Below, one piece after another: positions 27,353 through 36,143 of a DNA stretch of 64,000 nucleotides. The DNA comes from Trebonia kvetii (GTDB taxonomy: Bacteria > Actinomycetota > Actinomycetes > Streptosporangiales > Streptosporangiaceae), in the NCBI RefSeq assembly GCF_007827045.1, contig NZ_RPFW01000004.1:862792-926791 (forward strand), in the 5' to 3' direction. The position numbers and the translations under genes are program-made. Each line of letters starts with the position of its first letter. Position 1 is the first letter of the stretch. The notes below the pieces were generated by a model, which did no database searches, had not been told where the DNA came from, and saw nothing but the letters and a program-made list of their open reading frames with translations.

Positions 27353-28258
27353 ATGGATGTGATCACGGTAGATCACCTTCGCAAGGCCTACCGCCATGTG
27401 ATGGCTGTTGACGACCTGTCGTTCGTCGTCAAGGCAGGGGAGATCTTTGGCATCCTCGGCCCGAACGGCGCTGGCAAGACGACGACCGTCGAGTGCGTCC
27501 AGGGGCTGCGCCGCGCTGATGGGGGAACGATCCGGGTGCTTGGCCTCGACCCGGCAACCCAGGCCGGGCAACTGCGGCAGCGCATCGGCTCGCAGCTGCA
27601 GGACTCCTCGCTGCCTGGCCGGCTCCGGGTCGCCGAGGCCATCGAGCTGTTCGCGGCCTTCGCCAGGCATCCTGTCGACTGCGACGAGATCCTCGCCCGC
27701 TGGCAACTGCGCGACCTGCGCAATCAGGCTTTCGACAGTCTCTCGGGCGGTCAGCGCCAGCGGCTGTTCATCGCGCTCGCGTTCGTCAATTCACCTGAAG
27801 TGGTCTTCCTTGACGAGCTGACCCAGGGACTGGATCCGCAGGCCAGGCGGGCGACGTGGGAGCTGATCCGCCAGATCCGGCAAGACGGTACGACAGTCGT
27901 GCTGGTAACGCACTTCATGGACGAGGCGGAGCAGCTCTGCGACCGGGTCGCTGTCGTCGACCGGGGGAGGGTGGTGGCGCTCGACACCCCGCAGCGGCTG
28001 GTCGACGGGCTGGGGCTGCCGTCGGTCGTGCGTTTCAGCACGTCCGAGACCGATCTGGGCTGGCTGGAGAAGCTTGACGTGGTCGAGTCCATGGCCCGGC
28101 ACGGGGACGCGATCGAGATCCGCGGCACCGGCCCGGTGCTGGCGCTGGTGGCGTCCGAGCTTGTCGCGCGCAATATCGTCCCGCTTGACCTGCGGGTCGA
28201 GCGCCCGACGGTCGAGGATGCGTTCCTGGCCCTGACAGGACGGGACGTCAGAAGGTGA
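27353..28258 (+). CDS. ABC transporter ATP-binding protein (drug-export type)
   Basis: A 301-residue DrrA/CcmA-type ATPase. Walker A is GPNGAGKTTT, the Q loop is near SQLQDSSL, the signature is LSGGQRQRL, Walker B is VVFLDELTQGLD and the switch is THFMDEAEQ. The C-terminal 90 residues form the usual regulatory extension ending PTVEDAFLALTGRD. Its stop overlaps the permease start (GTGA), so the two are coupled. It probably powers export of a lipid or drug-like compound. Confidence 0.92.
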   Translation: MDVITVDHLRKAYRHVMAVDDLSFVVKAGEIFGILGPNGAGKTTTVECVQGLRRADGGTIRVLGLDPATQAGQLRQRIGSQLQDSSLPGRLRVAEAIELFAAFARHPVDCDEILARWQLRDLRNQAFDSLSGGQRQRLFIALAFVNSPEVVFLDELTQGLDPQARRATWELIRQIRQDGTTVVLVTHFMDEAEQLCDRVAVVDRGRVVALDTPQRLVDGLGLPSVVRFSTSETDLGWLEKLDVVESMARHGDAIEIRGTGPVLALVASELVARNIVPLDLRVERPTVEDAFLALTGRDVRR

Positions 28259-29028
28259 CAACGATGCACGGCTACCTCGCGATGACACGCTCCGAGTTCA
28301 GGCTCTTCCGCCGCGAGCCCTTCTCGGTGGTCTTCGTACTCGCATTCCCGCTGATGATGATGGTGCTGCTGGCAGCCGTGTTCGGGAACAACCAGGCCGA
28401 TGCGGGAAATATCCAGAACGGGATGCTCATCTGGCGCGGCGTGACCCCCGCCAACTACTACACGGCGGCCTCGGTAGCCGGGATTATCGCGGCGCTCGGG
28501 GTTATGACCCTCCCCATCACCCTCGCCAGCTATCGCCAGCGCGGGATCCTGCGGCGCTTCCGCGCATCCTCAGTCTCCACGCTGGCCCTCGTCGGCGCGC
28601 AGCTCACGGTCGCGCTCGTCACGTTCGCAGCCGGCACCCTCGTGATGGCCATCGTCGCCCGGCTCGCATATCACGCCATGCTGCCCAAGGACATGCTCGG
28701 GGTTCTTGTCGCCCTGCTGGCCGGAACCGCGGCCTTCGGCGCGATCGGGCTGCTGCTCGCGGCAGTCGTCAAAACCAGTCGCTCGGCTCAGGGCATCGGC
28801 CTGATGCTGTTCTTCGTCCTGTGGCTCATCTCGGGCACCGCGCCGCCCCGCGCCGTCCTGCCCGCGGGTCTGCGCGACGCTGGCAGCGTGCTGCCACTCA
28901 CCCATCTCGTGACCGCTGTGCAGAACGCGTGGTTCGGGTTCGGCTGGGCTGGCACCGATCTCGCCGTCCTCGCTGCCTACGCGGTCGTGGCCGGCATCCC
29001 CGCGCTATGGCTCTTTCGCCGGAACTGA
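28255..29028 (+). CDS. ABC-2 type permease
   Basis: A 257-residue membrane protein with six hydrophobic segments and the ABC-2 features SYRQRGILRRFRASSVS (cytoplasmic coupling region) and SGTAPPRAVLPAGLRD before the last helices, where P-x-x-x-LP is typical. GTG 28255 overlaps the ATPase stop. With that ATPase it forms a complete exporter of the DrrAB type. Confidence 0.9.
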   Translation: MTTMHGYLAMTRSEFRLFRREPFSVVFVLAFPLMMMVLLAAVFGNNQADAGNIQNGMLIWRGVTPANYYTAASVAGIIAALGVMTLPITLASYRQRGILRRFRASSVSTLALVGAQLTVALVTFAAGTLVMAIVARLAYHAMLPKDMLGVLVALLAGTAAFGAIGLLLAAVVKTSRSAQGIGLMLFFVLWLISGTAPPRAVLPAGLRDAGSVLPLTHLVTAVQNAWFGFGWAGTDLAVLAAYAVVAGIPALWLFRRN

Positions 29029-29064
29029 CAGAAACCGAAGAACGAGATGGCACTGGAGGCACCG

Positions 29065-29586
29065 ATGGCGGCTGAGGCTGGCAATCCGGCGGTCGGCGGC
29101 GGACCCGGCGGGATACGCGCCGCTGACGCGGACCGCGACCGTGTGGCGGGGATCCTCGGCACGGCCTACAGCGAGGGCCGGCTGTCCAAAGACGAGTACG
29201 ACGCCCGCCTGGAGGCCGCCCTGTCCGCGCGCACCTACGCCGACCTGGACCAGATCGTGACCGACCTGCCCGTGCGGGCGGACGTGGCGCGCGCTGCCGC
29301 CAGGCCGGCCGTAGCGGCCCCTGTGGCCAGGACCAACGGGTTCGCGGTAGCGAGCCTCGCCTGCGGGCTTGGCCAGTTTGTGGTCGGGCCGCTGGCGACC
29401 GTCCCGGCGATCGTCTTCGGCCACCTGGCGCGGAGCCAGATCAGGCGCACCGGGGAACAGGGGGCCGGCGTCGCACTGGCTGGCCTGGTGCTGGGCTGGG
29501 GTGCAGTGATCGTGGGCGTCATCTTCATCCTCATCGCCGCCGCGCTGGCCATGAGCGGGATGCATGCTGGCATGCAAATGCCCTGA
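29065..29586 (+). CDS. DUF1707 and DUF4190 membrane protein
   Basis: A 173-residue protein. The N-terminal DUF1707 module reads IRAADADRDRVAGILGTAYSEGRLS and continues EYDARLEAALSARTYADLDQI; it occurs widely in actinobacteria. The C-terminal DUF4190 part has two membrane helices separated by FGHLARSQIRRTGEQG. GGAGG (29055-29059) places the start at ATG 29065 rather than 29047. It follows the exporter by 36 nt, possibly in the same operon. Function unknown. The minus-strand ABC permease frame reads antisense through most of it. Confidence 0.88.
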   Translation: MAAEAGNPAVGGGPGGIRAADADRDRVAGILGTAYSEGRLSKDEYDARLEAALSARTYADLDQIVTDLPVRADVARAAARPAVAAPVARTNGFAVASLACGLGQFVVGPLATVPAIVFGHLARSQIRRTGEQGAGVALAGLVLGWGAVIVGVIFILIAAALAMSGMHAGMQMP

Positions 29587-30371
29587 TCCGCCGACACTCT
29601 TCTGGCAGCACGTAAACGCCGGCGGGCGACGGCCCAGGCCGCCCCGGCCCACGCGGCCGCCGTCCAGGCGGCCAGCATCGCGTACGACAGCGCCAGGTTG
29701 GAGACCAGTCCTTGCGTTACCGATCCTCGCAGCACCTGGCCTAGGTAGTAGATGGGCAGCACTCGGTGCACGTCGGCCAGCCACAGCGGCAGGCGGCTGA
29801 TCGGAAACTGCACCGGGGAGAAGATCAGCACGATAAAGATCAGCGCGTTGACGATTGCGTTGGTCACCAGCGGCCTGGCGATGAGTTGCGCCATGGTGAA
29901 TCCGACCGAGGTGGCCATGAGCGAAGCCAGGAGCATCGCCGGCACCACCGCCGGTGACACGGTGAGGGCAAGGCCGTACCGCCAGGCGGCCAGGGCCAGG
30001 GTCACTGCGATCCCGGGAATCGAGAGCAGCGTGAACACTGTGAACGTGGAGGCCATGGCGGCGGAACGCGGGACGGGCAGCGACCAGATGAAGTCCCAGC
30101 TGCCAGCCTGCTGCCGTTCGGTGACCATCATGACCACACCGATCAGCCCGGCGGTCAGCACCGCAAGCGCCGGCGAGCCGCTGACGATGTACAGGGCGGC
30201 GTCCCTGGACAGGCGCCCAAGGTAGAAGCCGTAGATGATAGCCATCCCGGCGCCGAACAGGATCTGCATGAGCGCGAACATCGGCAGCCAGTTTCGCTGC
30301 GCGGCGAGGTCGAACCTGAGCATCGCCGCGTAGCTGGCGGCCCAGTACCGCATGCCGTGCCGTACGCTCAT
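29235..30371 (-). CDS. ABC-2 type permease without a normal stop
   Basis: Residues 1-260 are an ABC-2 permease: RNWLPMFALMQILFGAGMAI, ERQQAGSWDFIWSLPVPRSA and six hydrophobic segments, finishing at AWAVARRRLRAARR. There the family ends, but the frame stays open for about 115 codons, antisense through the DUF1707/DUF4190 gene, to a stop at 29235. The conserved end is near 29590. AGGAGG 6 nt upstream fixes ATG 30371. It forms an exporter with the next permease and the ATPase at 31132-32097. Confidence 0.8.
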   Translation of the reverse strand: MSVRHGMRYWAASYAAMLRFDLAAQRNWLPMFALMQILFGAGMAIIYGFYLGRLSRDAALYIVSGSPALAVLTAGLIGVVMMVTERQQAGSWDFIWSLPVPRSAAMASTFTVFTLLSIPGIAVTLALAAWRYGLALTVSPAVVPAMLLASLMATSVGFTMAQLIARPLVTNAIVNALIFIVLIFSPVQFPISRLPLWLADVHRVLPIYYLGQVLRGSVTQGLVSNLALSYAMLAAWTAAAWAGAAWAVARRRLRAARRVSADQGICMPACIPLMASAAAMRMKMTPTITAPQPSTRPASATPAPCSPVRLIWLRARWPKTIAGTVASGPTTNWPSPQARLATANPLVLATGAATAGLAAARATSARTGRSVTIWSRSA

Positions 30372-30385
30372 GGCCTACCTCCTGG

Positions 30386-31129
30386 CTATCTTCTGTGGCC
30401 CTGCGCCCAAGCCACGACGAGCGCGGAACCCGCCGCCCACGCGGCTACCACCAGGTAGGCGCGAGGTACCCCGCTTGCCACACCGTTCACCAGTGCCGCG
30501 CGGACGATGGTCGCCATCGACCCGAACGGCAGCCACTGGTTGACCGCGGCCAGCCAGCCCGGCAGCTGCGAGGCAGGAAGCGCGACCGGGCTGAACCCGA
30601 ACATCACGAAGATCAGTGTCGTGCTGGCCAACTCCGCCGCCATCGGCGCGGTGATGCCGTGCGCGATGGCCAGGCCGAGCAGCACCCCGGTCAGGCAGGT
30701 CAGCAGCATGGCGGGAACGACCATGGGCGTCACGGTAAGGCTCAGGTGGTACCGTGCCACGCCGGCGACCAGGGTGAGGATCACCGCTGGCAGCGCCGTG
30801 CCCAGGGCGACCGTGTACCAGGCCAGCGCGGCGGCACTGCGCGGAACGGGCAGCGACTGGAGGAACTCATAGGTGCCGCGGGTGCGCTGCTCTGCGACGA
30901 GCTGCGGCTCGAAGATGAGGCCGGTCGTGATGAGGTTCATCACCGGTGCCCCGGTCACCAGGAAGATGGCGGCGGCCTGTGGCATCGTGCCGAACAGTAG
31001 CCCCACGCCGAGCGCGAAGCCGGCTCCCTGCAGGATGAGGACGGCGCTGAGCACCGGCAGGTACAGGCGCAATTCCGCGAGGTGCCAGACGGCCATCCGC
31101 CAGTATGCGCCGGGCCACGACATCGCCAT
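30386..31129 (-). CDS. ABC-2 type permease
   Basis: A 247-residue six-segment permease, a clear paralogue of the downstream one: both have the SLPVPRSAA turn and the LTVTPMVVPAMLL / LTVSPAVVPAMLL helix. GGAGG lies at the end of the ATPase gene, which stops 2 nt before ATG 31129, so the genes are coupled. The two permeases probably form a heterodimer with one ATPase. Confidence 0.9.
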   Translation of the reverse strand: MAMSWPGAYWRMAVWHLAELRLYLPVLSAVLILQGAGFALGVGLLFGTMPQAAAIFLVTGAPVMNLITTGLIFEPQLVAEQRTRGTYEFLQSLPVPRSAAALAWYTVALGTALPAVILTLVAGVARYHLSLTVTPMVVPAMLLTCLTGVLLGLAIAHGITAPMAAELASTTLIFVMFGFSPVALPASQLPGWLAAVNQWLPFGSMATIVRAALVNGVASGVPRAYLVVAAWAAGSALVVAWAQGHRR

Positions 31130-31131
31130 GC

Positions 31132-32097
31132 TCAGCCTCCGATACCGCCGGGGACTCCCCCGGCGGAGTCGCGGCCAGTCAGCTCGATGTAGGCGTCCTC
31201 AAGCGAGGTGGCGCTCAGCGCGTACTCTTCTGCCGCACCGGCCGCGATGACCTGCTGGGCCCACTTGATGCCGACCGCCGCGTCCCCCTCCGCGATCACG
31301 GTCATCAGGTTGTGGCCGGCCAAGGTGGACCGCAGCGCGAACGGCGGCAGCGCCGGCGTCTCGTGCCCCGGCGCGATCATCAGCTGGAGCCTCAGGTGGC
31401 CGCGGTCGCGGGCCTTCATTGCCGACGGGGTGCCCTCGGCGATCAGCCTGCCGTCGCTGATGATCGCCAGCCGGTCCACCGCCTTCTCGGCCTCCAGCAC
31501 GTTGTGCGTGACGAGCAGGACGACGGCGCCCCGGTCGCCGAGCTGCCGAACCTGCTCCCAAAGCAGCCGGCGGCGCAGCGGATCAACGTCGTTAGTCGGC
31601 TCGTCCAGGATCACCAGCCGGCCTGGGCACACCGTCACCATGGCAAACCCGACAAGCCGCTTCACCCCGCCAGACAGGCCGATGCCGCGTTTGTCCCGCC
31701 ACTCGCCCAGGTCGAGCGCTTCGATGAGCTCGTCCGCACGCCGCTCCACCGCCTTCCGGCGGCCGCCCCGCACCCGGCCGCATAGCACGATCGCCTCTCT
31801 GGCGCGGAACGAGTCGATCGGCACCTGCGCCTGCGGCAGGTAGGAGCAGAGCTGCCGGGCAGCGGCCGGGTCCGCCACCAGGTCGCAGGCACCAAGCGTG
31901 ATACGCCCAGCCGTCGGCTTGAGCAGGCCGATGACCTGCTTTACCAGGGTGGTCTTGCCCGCGCCGTTGGGCCCGAGCAGGCCGTAAACCTCACCAGGCG
32001 CCGCGTGCAGAGAGATTCCGTCGTTGGCCCGGATCCCGTTCGGATAGACCTTGCTGACGCCATCCGCCCGGAACAGCCCGTCCCCGTCGTCGTCCAT
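31132..32097 (-). CDS. ABC transporter ATP-binding protein with atypical signature
   Basis: A 321-residue ATPase: Walker A GPNGAGKTTL, Walker B RLVILDEPTNDVD, switch THNVLEAE, and a C-terminal extension ending TSLEDAYIELTG. The signature is LSGGVKRLVG rather than LSGGQ, which may lower or alter ATP turnover. The start is set at ATG 32097 because CATACT (complement of 32104-32109) lies 6 nt upstream. It is first in a three-gene minus-strand operon with the two permeases. Confidence 0.9.
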   Translation of the reverse strand: MDDDGDGLFRADGVSKVYPNGIRANDGISLHAAPGEVYGLLGPNGAGKTTLVKQVIGLLKPTAGRITLGACDLVADPAAARQLCSYLPQAQVPIDSFRAREAIVLCGRVRGGRRKAVERRADELIEALDLGEWRDKRGIGLSGGVKRLVGFAMVTVCPGRLVILDEPTNDVDPLRRRLLWEQVRQLGDRGAVVLLVTHNVLEAEKAVDRLAIISDGRLIAEGTPSAMKARDRGHLRLQLMIAPGHETPALPPFALRSTLAGHNLMTVIAEGDAAVGIKWAQQVIAAGAAEEYALSATSLEDAYIELTGRDSAGGVPGGIGG

Positions 32098-32156
32098 GTC
32101 ACGAGTATGTGCACGGCCTCGCCGGACACAGCAGGGGCGAAAGCCAGCCAAAGGCG

Positions 32157-32170
32157 GGGACTCTCGTCGG
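32157..32170 (-). promoter_or_regulatory. Possible third DevR/DosR-like box
   Basis: GGGACTCTCGTCGG on the plus strand keeps one good half (GGGAC) and G-T, with two mismatches in the other half. It lies about 66 bp before the probable leaderless start of the minus-strand ABC operon. It is weaker than the boxes at 24040 and 27304. Confidence 0.35.
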
Positions 32171-32264
32171 TTCCGGTCTACGCGAGTGCGGCACCGTGGT
32201 CAGCGGGCTTCTCCGGGCAGACGAGGACGGGACGGGCGACGACGAAGCGGGCCACGGCAGAGAG

Positions 32265-33746
32265 TTACGGGTGGTTGCCGCCGTCCCCGCCGCCGTGGCC
32301 GTTGCCCGGGTTCCCGCCGCCGGAGCCGTCAGAGGCGACGCCGGACGGCGTGCCGTCTGTCGGCGTGACGCCGACCGGCGCGGAGTACTGGAGCGACGAG
32401 ACCAGGCTGGTGACGTTGCTCTCGCCGAGGTTGCCCGGAACTGACGTGAAGAACACCGAGGGTTCGTTCCCGGTCCCTGGGTCGACCACTACCACCGCCG
32501 CCTGCTCGTCCGTCCAGGTGGCGCCCTGCGTCGCCGCGTTGGTGTAACTGACCTGGTAGGTGACCTCCCAGCCGGCATGCCCGCTGACCGAGATGGGCTG
32601 ACTGACCCCCGGGGTGATGGTGTGGTCGAGGCCGCCGTAGTAGGCGTTCTCGAAGGAGTTCGCGAGTGCGGCGGCGGTGGGCTGCAGGTTGGCGGCGCCT
32701 TGATAGCCGAACTGCACGGGCAGCGGCCCTGAGCAGGCCTCGCCGTACCAGGTGGCGGAGCCGCCGTTCACCTGCCCGGCGACCGCGTACTCGCCGGCGG
32801 TCCAGGTGAACGTGCCGTTGTTGAGCCCGCCCGGACACGACGGGCCTTGCCATGGCTGTGCGAGCTGCGGGTAGGACAGCCCCGACTGGCCGTCGGACAG
32901 CAGCGAGCCGTCGCTCGTGGTGGGCGAGGCGGTCGGGGACGCCGAGGCCGACGTGGCAGGGGCGGCCGGGGTGGTCTTGTGCTTATGCGGGGTCGGCGTC
33001 CGCTGGGCGGCGGTGGACGACGGCGAGGCGCCGAGGGTGGACGCGATGACCGCGATCATGGCGACGGCGACGGCGGTGCCCGCCGCGAGGCCGGCGATCA
33101 TCCAGCGCCGCCGCCGTCGCTGGGCTTCCAGGTAACCGAACCGGTTGCCGTATCCGGGTCCGCCCGGGACGCCGGGTCCGCCGAACCCACCCGGGCCGCC
33201 GGGTCCGCCGGGTCCGCCCGACCCAAGCCCGCCAGGCAGCATCCAGGGGTTGTCGTCGCCGACGAACAGCACCTGGGTGCCCCCGTCGTTAACGCCCGCG
33301 GCGCCCGTCGGCTGGTAGGCGGCCGGCTGGTAAGCGGTCGGCTGGACAGCCGACTGCACGGCCGTCGGCTGCACTGCGGACTGCACAGCGGTGGCCGCGA
33401 CCCCGGGGCTCGACGGCAGGGCGGGCTGCGGCGCGGTACGCGGCCCGGTGGGCGGCTTTGTCCTGCTCAGCCACTCGGAAGACGGCTGCACGGCCGTCGC
33501 GCCCACCGTGGTCGACTCCACGCCCGCGTACGACACGGCGCCCGGCTGGACCGTGGTCGACTGCACCGCGGTGGACTGGACCGCCGTCGACTGCACACCG
33601 GTCGCCGCCGCCCCGCCCGCTGGCCCCGCCCCGCCCGCCGTCGGGTCGGGGTGGGTGTGCTGGGTCCAGCTCGTACCGTCCCACCAGCGGAGCAGCCGAG
33701 GCGTTCCGTACGGGTCCGGGTACCAACCTGAGGGGGGCAAGTCCAT
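32265..33746 (-). CDS. DUF2510 membrane protein with low-complexity linkers
   Basis: A 493-residue protein. The N-terminal DUF2510 motif is SGWYPDPYGTPRLLRWWDG. A Val/Gln/Ser/Thr repeat region (VQSTAVQSTTVQ, VQPTAVQS) and a collagen-like GGPGGPGGPGG run follow. After RRRRRW comes one membrane helix (MIAGLAAGTAVAVAMIAVIAS), then an extracytoplasmic Ser/Thr/Pro linker and a domain with SYPQLAQPWQGPSCPGG and three or more Cys/Trp-rich strands. The tail is Gly/Asn/His-rich. ATG 33746 lies 6 nt after TACCCT (complement of 33753-33758). Function unknown. Confidence 0.85.
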   Translation of the reverse strand: MDLPPSGWYPDPYGTPRLLRWWDGTSWTQHTHPDPTAGGAGPAGGAAATGVQSTAVQSTAVQSTTVQPGAVSYAGVESTTVGATAVQPSSEWLSRTKPPTGPRTAPQPALPSSPGVAATAVQSAVQPTAVQSAVQPTAYQPAAYQPTGAAGVNDGGTQVLFVGDDNPWMLPGGLGSGGPGGPGGPGGFGGPGVPGGPGYGNRFGYLEAQRRRRRWMIAGLAAGTAVAVAMIAVIASTLGASPSSTAAQRTPTPHKHKTTPAAPATSASASPTASPTTSDGSLLSDGQSGLSYPQLAQPWQGPSCPGGLNNGTFTWTAGEYAVAGQVNGGSATWYGEACSGPLPVQFGYQGAANLQPTAAALANSFENAYYGGLDHTITPGVSQPISVSGHAGWEVTYQVSYTNAATQGATWTDEQAAVVVVDPGTGNEPSVFFTSVPGNLGESNVTSLVSSLQYSAPVGVTPTDGTPSGVASDGSGGGNPGNGHGGGDGGNHP

Positions 33747-33796
33747 GGGCCAAGGGTAGAAGAACATGCGAGCGAAGAACGCATGATTCGGGCGTG

Positions 33797-34774
33797 TTAC
33801 CAGTTCGTTGGCTGCGCGGCGGCTCCGGACTGCGCTGCCCCGTAAGTGGAACTGTGCTCGGCGGTGTCAGCGGCTGTGTTAGCGGCAATGGCCGCGTCGG
33901 TGACCACCGCGGCGCCCGCCGTGAAGCGCCGCAGGTCCTCGCCGGCCACCAGCCGCGCGGGGAAGGGGTCGGCCGCCGCCGCGCGCGACAGCGCCGCCTC
34001 GGGCAGCGGCTTGTCGCTCGCGAAGATCACCATGTTGCCCCGCCGCCGTCCGCGCAGCACGCTCGGCTCGGCGACAATGCACGTCTCCGGATATACCGAA
34101 CGGATGGTGGCGACCGCCGACCGCGCCGCATCCAGTCCATCGCGTGGTCCGCGGGGGGTCGTTCCTGACGAAGCAGTAGGTCCCGCGGCGACGTTCACCG
34201 CGTAGACGCCGCCCGGGCGCAGCGCGCGGGCGGTCACCGCGGCGAATTCCGCCGTCGTCAGGTGCGGCGGCGTCACCGCCCCGGCGAACACGTCGCCGAT
34301 CACCAGGTCGTAGCTGGCCTCGCGGGCCGACTCCGCTACGGCGCGCGCGTCGGCGGCCCGCACCCGGATGCGGTGTCCCGTGGGCAGCGGCAGCCGTTCG
34401 CGGACGAGGCTGGTCAGCGTGTCGTCGAGTTCGGCGACCAGTTGCCGCGACCCTGGCCTGGTGTGCGCGAGATAGCGGGGGAGGGTAAGCGCCCCGCCGC
34501 CCAGGTGCAGCACGTGCAGCGCCTCGCCGGGCGGGAAAGCCAGGTCGGCGACGTGCCCGATCCGGCGGACGTACTCGAACTCCAGGTAGCCGGGGTCGGC
34601 GAGGTCGACACCGCTCTGCGGGACCCCGTCGACGAATAGGAGCCACGAATCCGCTGCGTCGAGGTCTGGGACAAGTTCCGCCGAGCCGAGCCGCACCTCA
34701 CGGTGGACCGCGGTCCGCGGTCCACCGGCCCGTGCGGGGCGCGGCGACCGCCGCCGCCCGGGGTTATCGGTCAC
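33797..34774 (-). CDS. Spermidine synthase-like methyltransferase-fold protein
   Basis: A Rossmann-fold protein of about 325 residues similar to the fused spermidine synthase family. The cofactor motif is VLHLGGGALTLPRYL, followed by ELDDTLTSLVRERLPL, RVRAADARAVAE and DLVIGDVFAGAVTPPHL. It lacks the standard polyamine-binding His/Gln set I would expect from a true spermidine synthase, so the reaction is uncertain. GGAG lies 6 nt before GTG 34774, favoured over ATG 34780. It comes directly after the terminator of the sugar transporter operon. Confidence 0.82.
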   Translation of the reverse strand: MTDNPGRRRSPRPARAGGPRTAVHREVRLGSAELVPDLDAADSWLLFVDGVPQSGVDLADPGYLEFEYVRRIGHVADLAFPPGEALHVLHLGGGALTLPRYLAHTRPGSRQLVAELDDTLTSLVRERLPLPTGHRIRVRAADARAVAESAREASYDLVIGDVFAGAVTPPHLTTAEFAAVTARALRPGGVYAVNVAAGPTASSGTTPRGPRDGLDAARSAVATIRSVYPETCIVAEPSVLRGRRRGNMVIFASDKPLPEAALSRAAAADPFPARLVAGEDLRRFTAGAAVVTDAAIAANTAADTAEHSSTYGAAQSGAAAQPTNW

Positions 34775-34784
34775 AATCATCTCC

Positions 34785-34836
34785 AGAAAACGGCGCGCCC
34801 GCCGGCTGTTGATCGCTCGTCAACAGCCGGCGGGCG
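34785..34836 (-). terminator. Terminator of the xylFGH-type operon
   Basis: Perfect 17-bp arms (34796-34812 and 34820-34836) with a 7-nt loop. On the minus strand the hairpin is followed by CGCCGTTTTCT. It lies 24 bp after the permease stop, so it should end the sugar transporter transcript. Confidence 0.9.
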
Positions 34837-34859
34837 GCCGGCGTAGTACTCCGGGCGCG

Positions 34860-36140
34860 TCAGGCCGGTCCGCGCCTCGTGATCCTGTCCACAATAACGG
34901 CCGCGAGCAGGACGAGCGCGGTCCACATCAGCTGAGCGGCGGCCGACAGGCCGAGCAGTTCGAGGCCGTTGTAGATGACGCCGACCACCAGGCCGCCGAG
35001 GACGGCGTCCAGCATCTTGCCGCGGCCGCCGAAGAGGCTGGTGCCGCCGATGACCGCCGCCGCCACGGCGTTCAGCACGTTCTGGCCGCCGTTGACATTG
35101 GTGGAGATGGATCCCAGGTAGGAGGCGTAGATGATGCCGGTGATGCCCGCCGTCAGGCCGCACAGGGTGAAGGCGAGCGTGCGGATCCTGAGGAGGCTGA
35201 TGCCGGCCCTGCGGGCGGCCTCGGCGTTGCCGCCGATGGCGTAGATGTACCGGCCGAACCGGGTCCGCCCGAGCAGCACCGTCCACAGGAACAGGACGCC
35301 GAGCACGACGAGGATGCCCCAGGGCATGCCCTCCAGGGTGATCAGCCGGCCGCGGTTCTGGTTCGCGACCGCCGCGATGACGATCGCGGCGGCGAACACG
35401 GCGGCGATCTTCAGCAGCGTCACGGAAACCGGCGGCGCGACCAGGCCGGCGGACCTGCGCCGCTGGTCGCCGTAGAACAGGACAAGGCCGGCCAGCGCCG
35501 CGATGACGAGCATCACGATCCAGGTGGCGGTCGGGCTGAGCTGGCCGCTTTCGATGTCGTTGATGACCGCGTTGTGCAGGTTGATGACGCCGCCGACGCC
35601 GATGCTGCCCGTCGCGTTGATCAGGTAGAGCAGCAGGCCGGACAGGCCGAGCTGGCCGGCCAGGGTCACCACGAAGGACGGCAGCCCCAGTCTGGCGATG
35701 ATGAACCCCTGCAGCGCGCCGTAGGCGGCCGTGGCGGCGAGCGCGGCGAGGACGGCGGCCCACCACGGGTCGCCGAGTGCCAGCATCCACAGCGCGATGA
35801 CGGCGCCGCAGGCGGCGGTGTACCCGGCGGCCAGGTCGATGTCGCCGAGCAGCAGGACGAAGATTTCCGCCATGCCGAGCGTGATGATGAACGCCGACTG
35901 GGCCATCAGGTTGACCAGGTTGCCAGCGGAAAGGAACAGCGAGTTCTTCGCCTGGAAGAAGATGACGATGACGATCAGGCCGACGATGACAGGGAGCGCG
36001 CCGCTCTCACCCGAGCGGATCCGCCGCAGCACGATCCGCAGGTACTCGCCCATGGAGTTGGCGAGCAGCTCGGCGGACGCGTCCGGCGATGTCGTGATCT
36101 CGTCTTCGGTTGGCGTCGGGTCTTGGTTCACGGACGTCAT
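34860..36140 (-). CDS. Sugar ABC transporter permease, XylH type
   Basis: A 426-residue inner-membrane permease of the BPD_transp_2 family with about ten helices. It shows GDIDLAAGYTAACGAVIA, FIIARLGLPSFVVTLAG and the cytoplasmic EAA-like loop GGNAEAARRAGISLLRIR, then GGTSLFGGRGKMLDAVLGG. Length and the soluble insertion after the fifth helix fit XylH. GGAGGG at the end of the ATPase gene drives translation from ATG 36140, 3 nt after that gene. The sugar is not identified; xylose-like is a family guess. Confidence 0.92.
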   Translation of the reverse strand: MTSVNQDPTPTEDEITTSPDASAELLANSMGEYLRIVLRRIRSGESGALPVIVGLIVIVIFFQAKNSLFLSAGNLVNLMAQSAFIITLGMAEIFVLLLGDIDLAAGYTAACGAVIALWMLALGDPWWAAVLAALAATAAYGALQGFIIARLGLPSFVVTLAGQLGLSGLLLYLINATGSIGVGGVINLHNAVINDIESGQLSPTATWIVMLVIAALAGLVLFYGDQRRRSAGLVAPPVSVTLLKIAAVFAAAIVIAAVANQNRGRLITLEGMPWGILVVLGVLFLWTVLLGRTRFGRYIYAIGGNAEAARRAGISLLRIRTLAFTLCGLTAGITGIIYASYLGSISTNVNGGQNVLNAVAAAVIGGTSLFGGRGKMLDAVLGGLVVGVIYNGLELLGLSAAAQLMWTALVLLAAVIVDRITRRGPA

Positions 36141-36143
36141 GGT

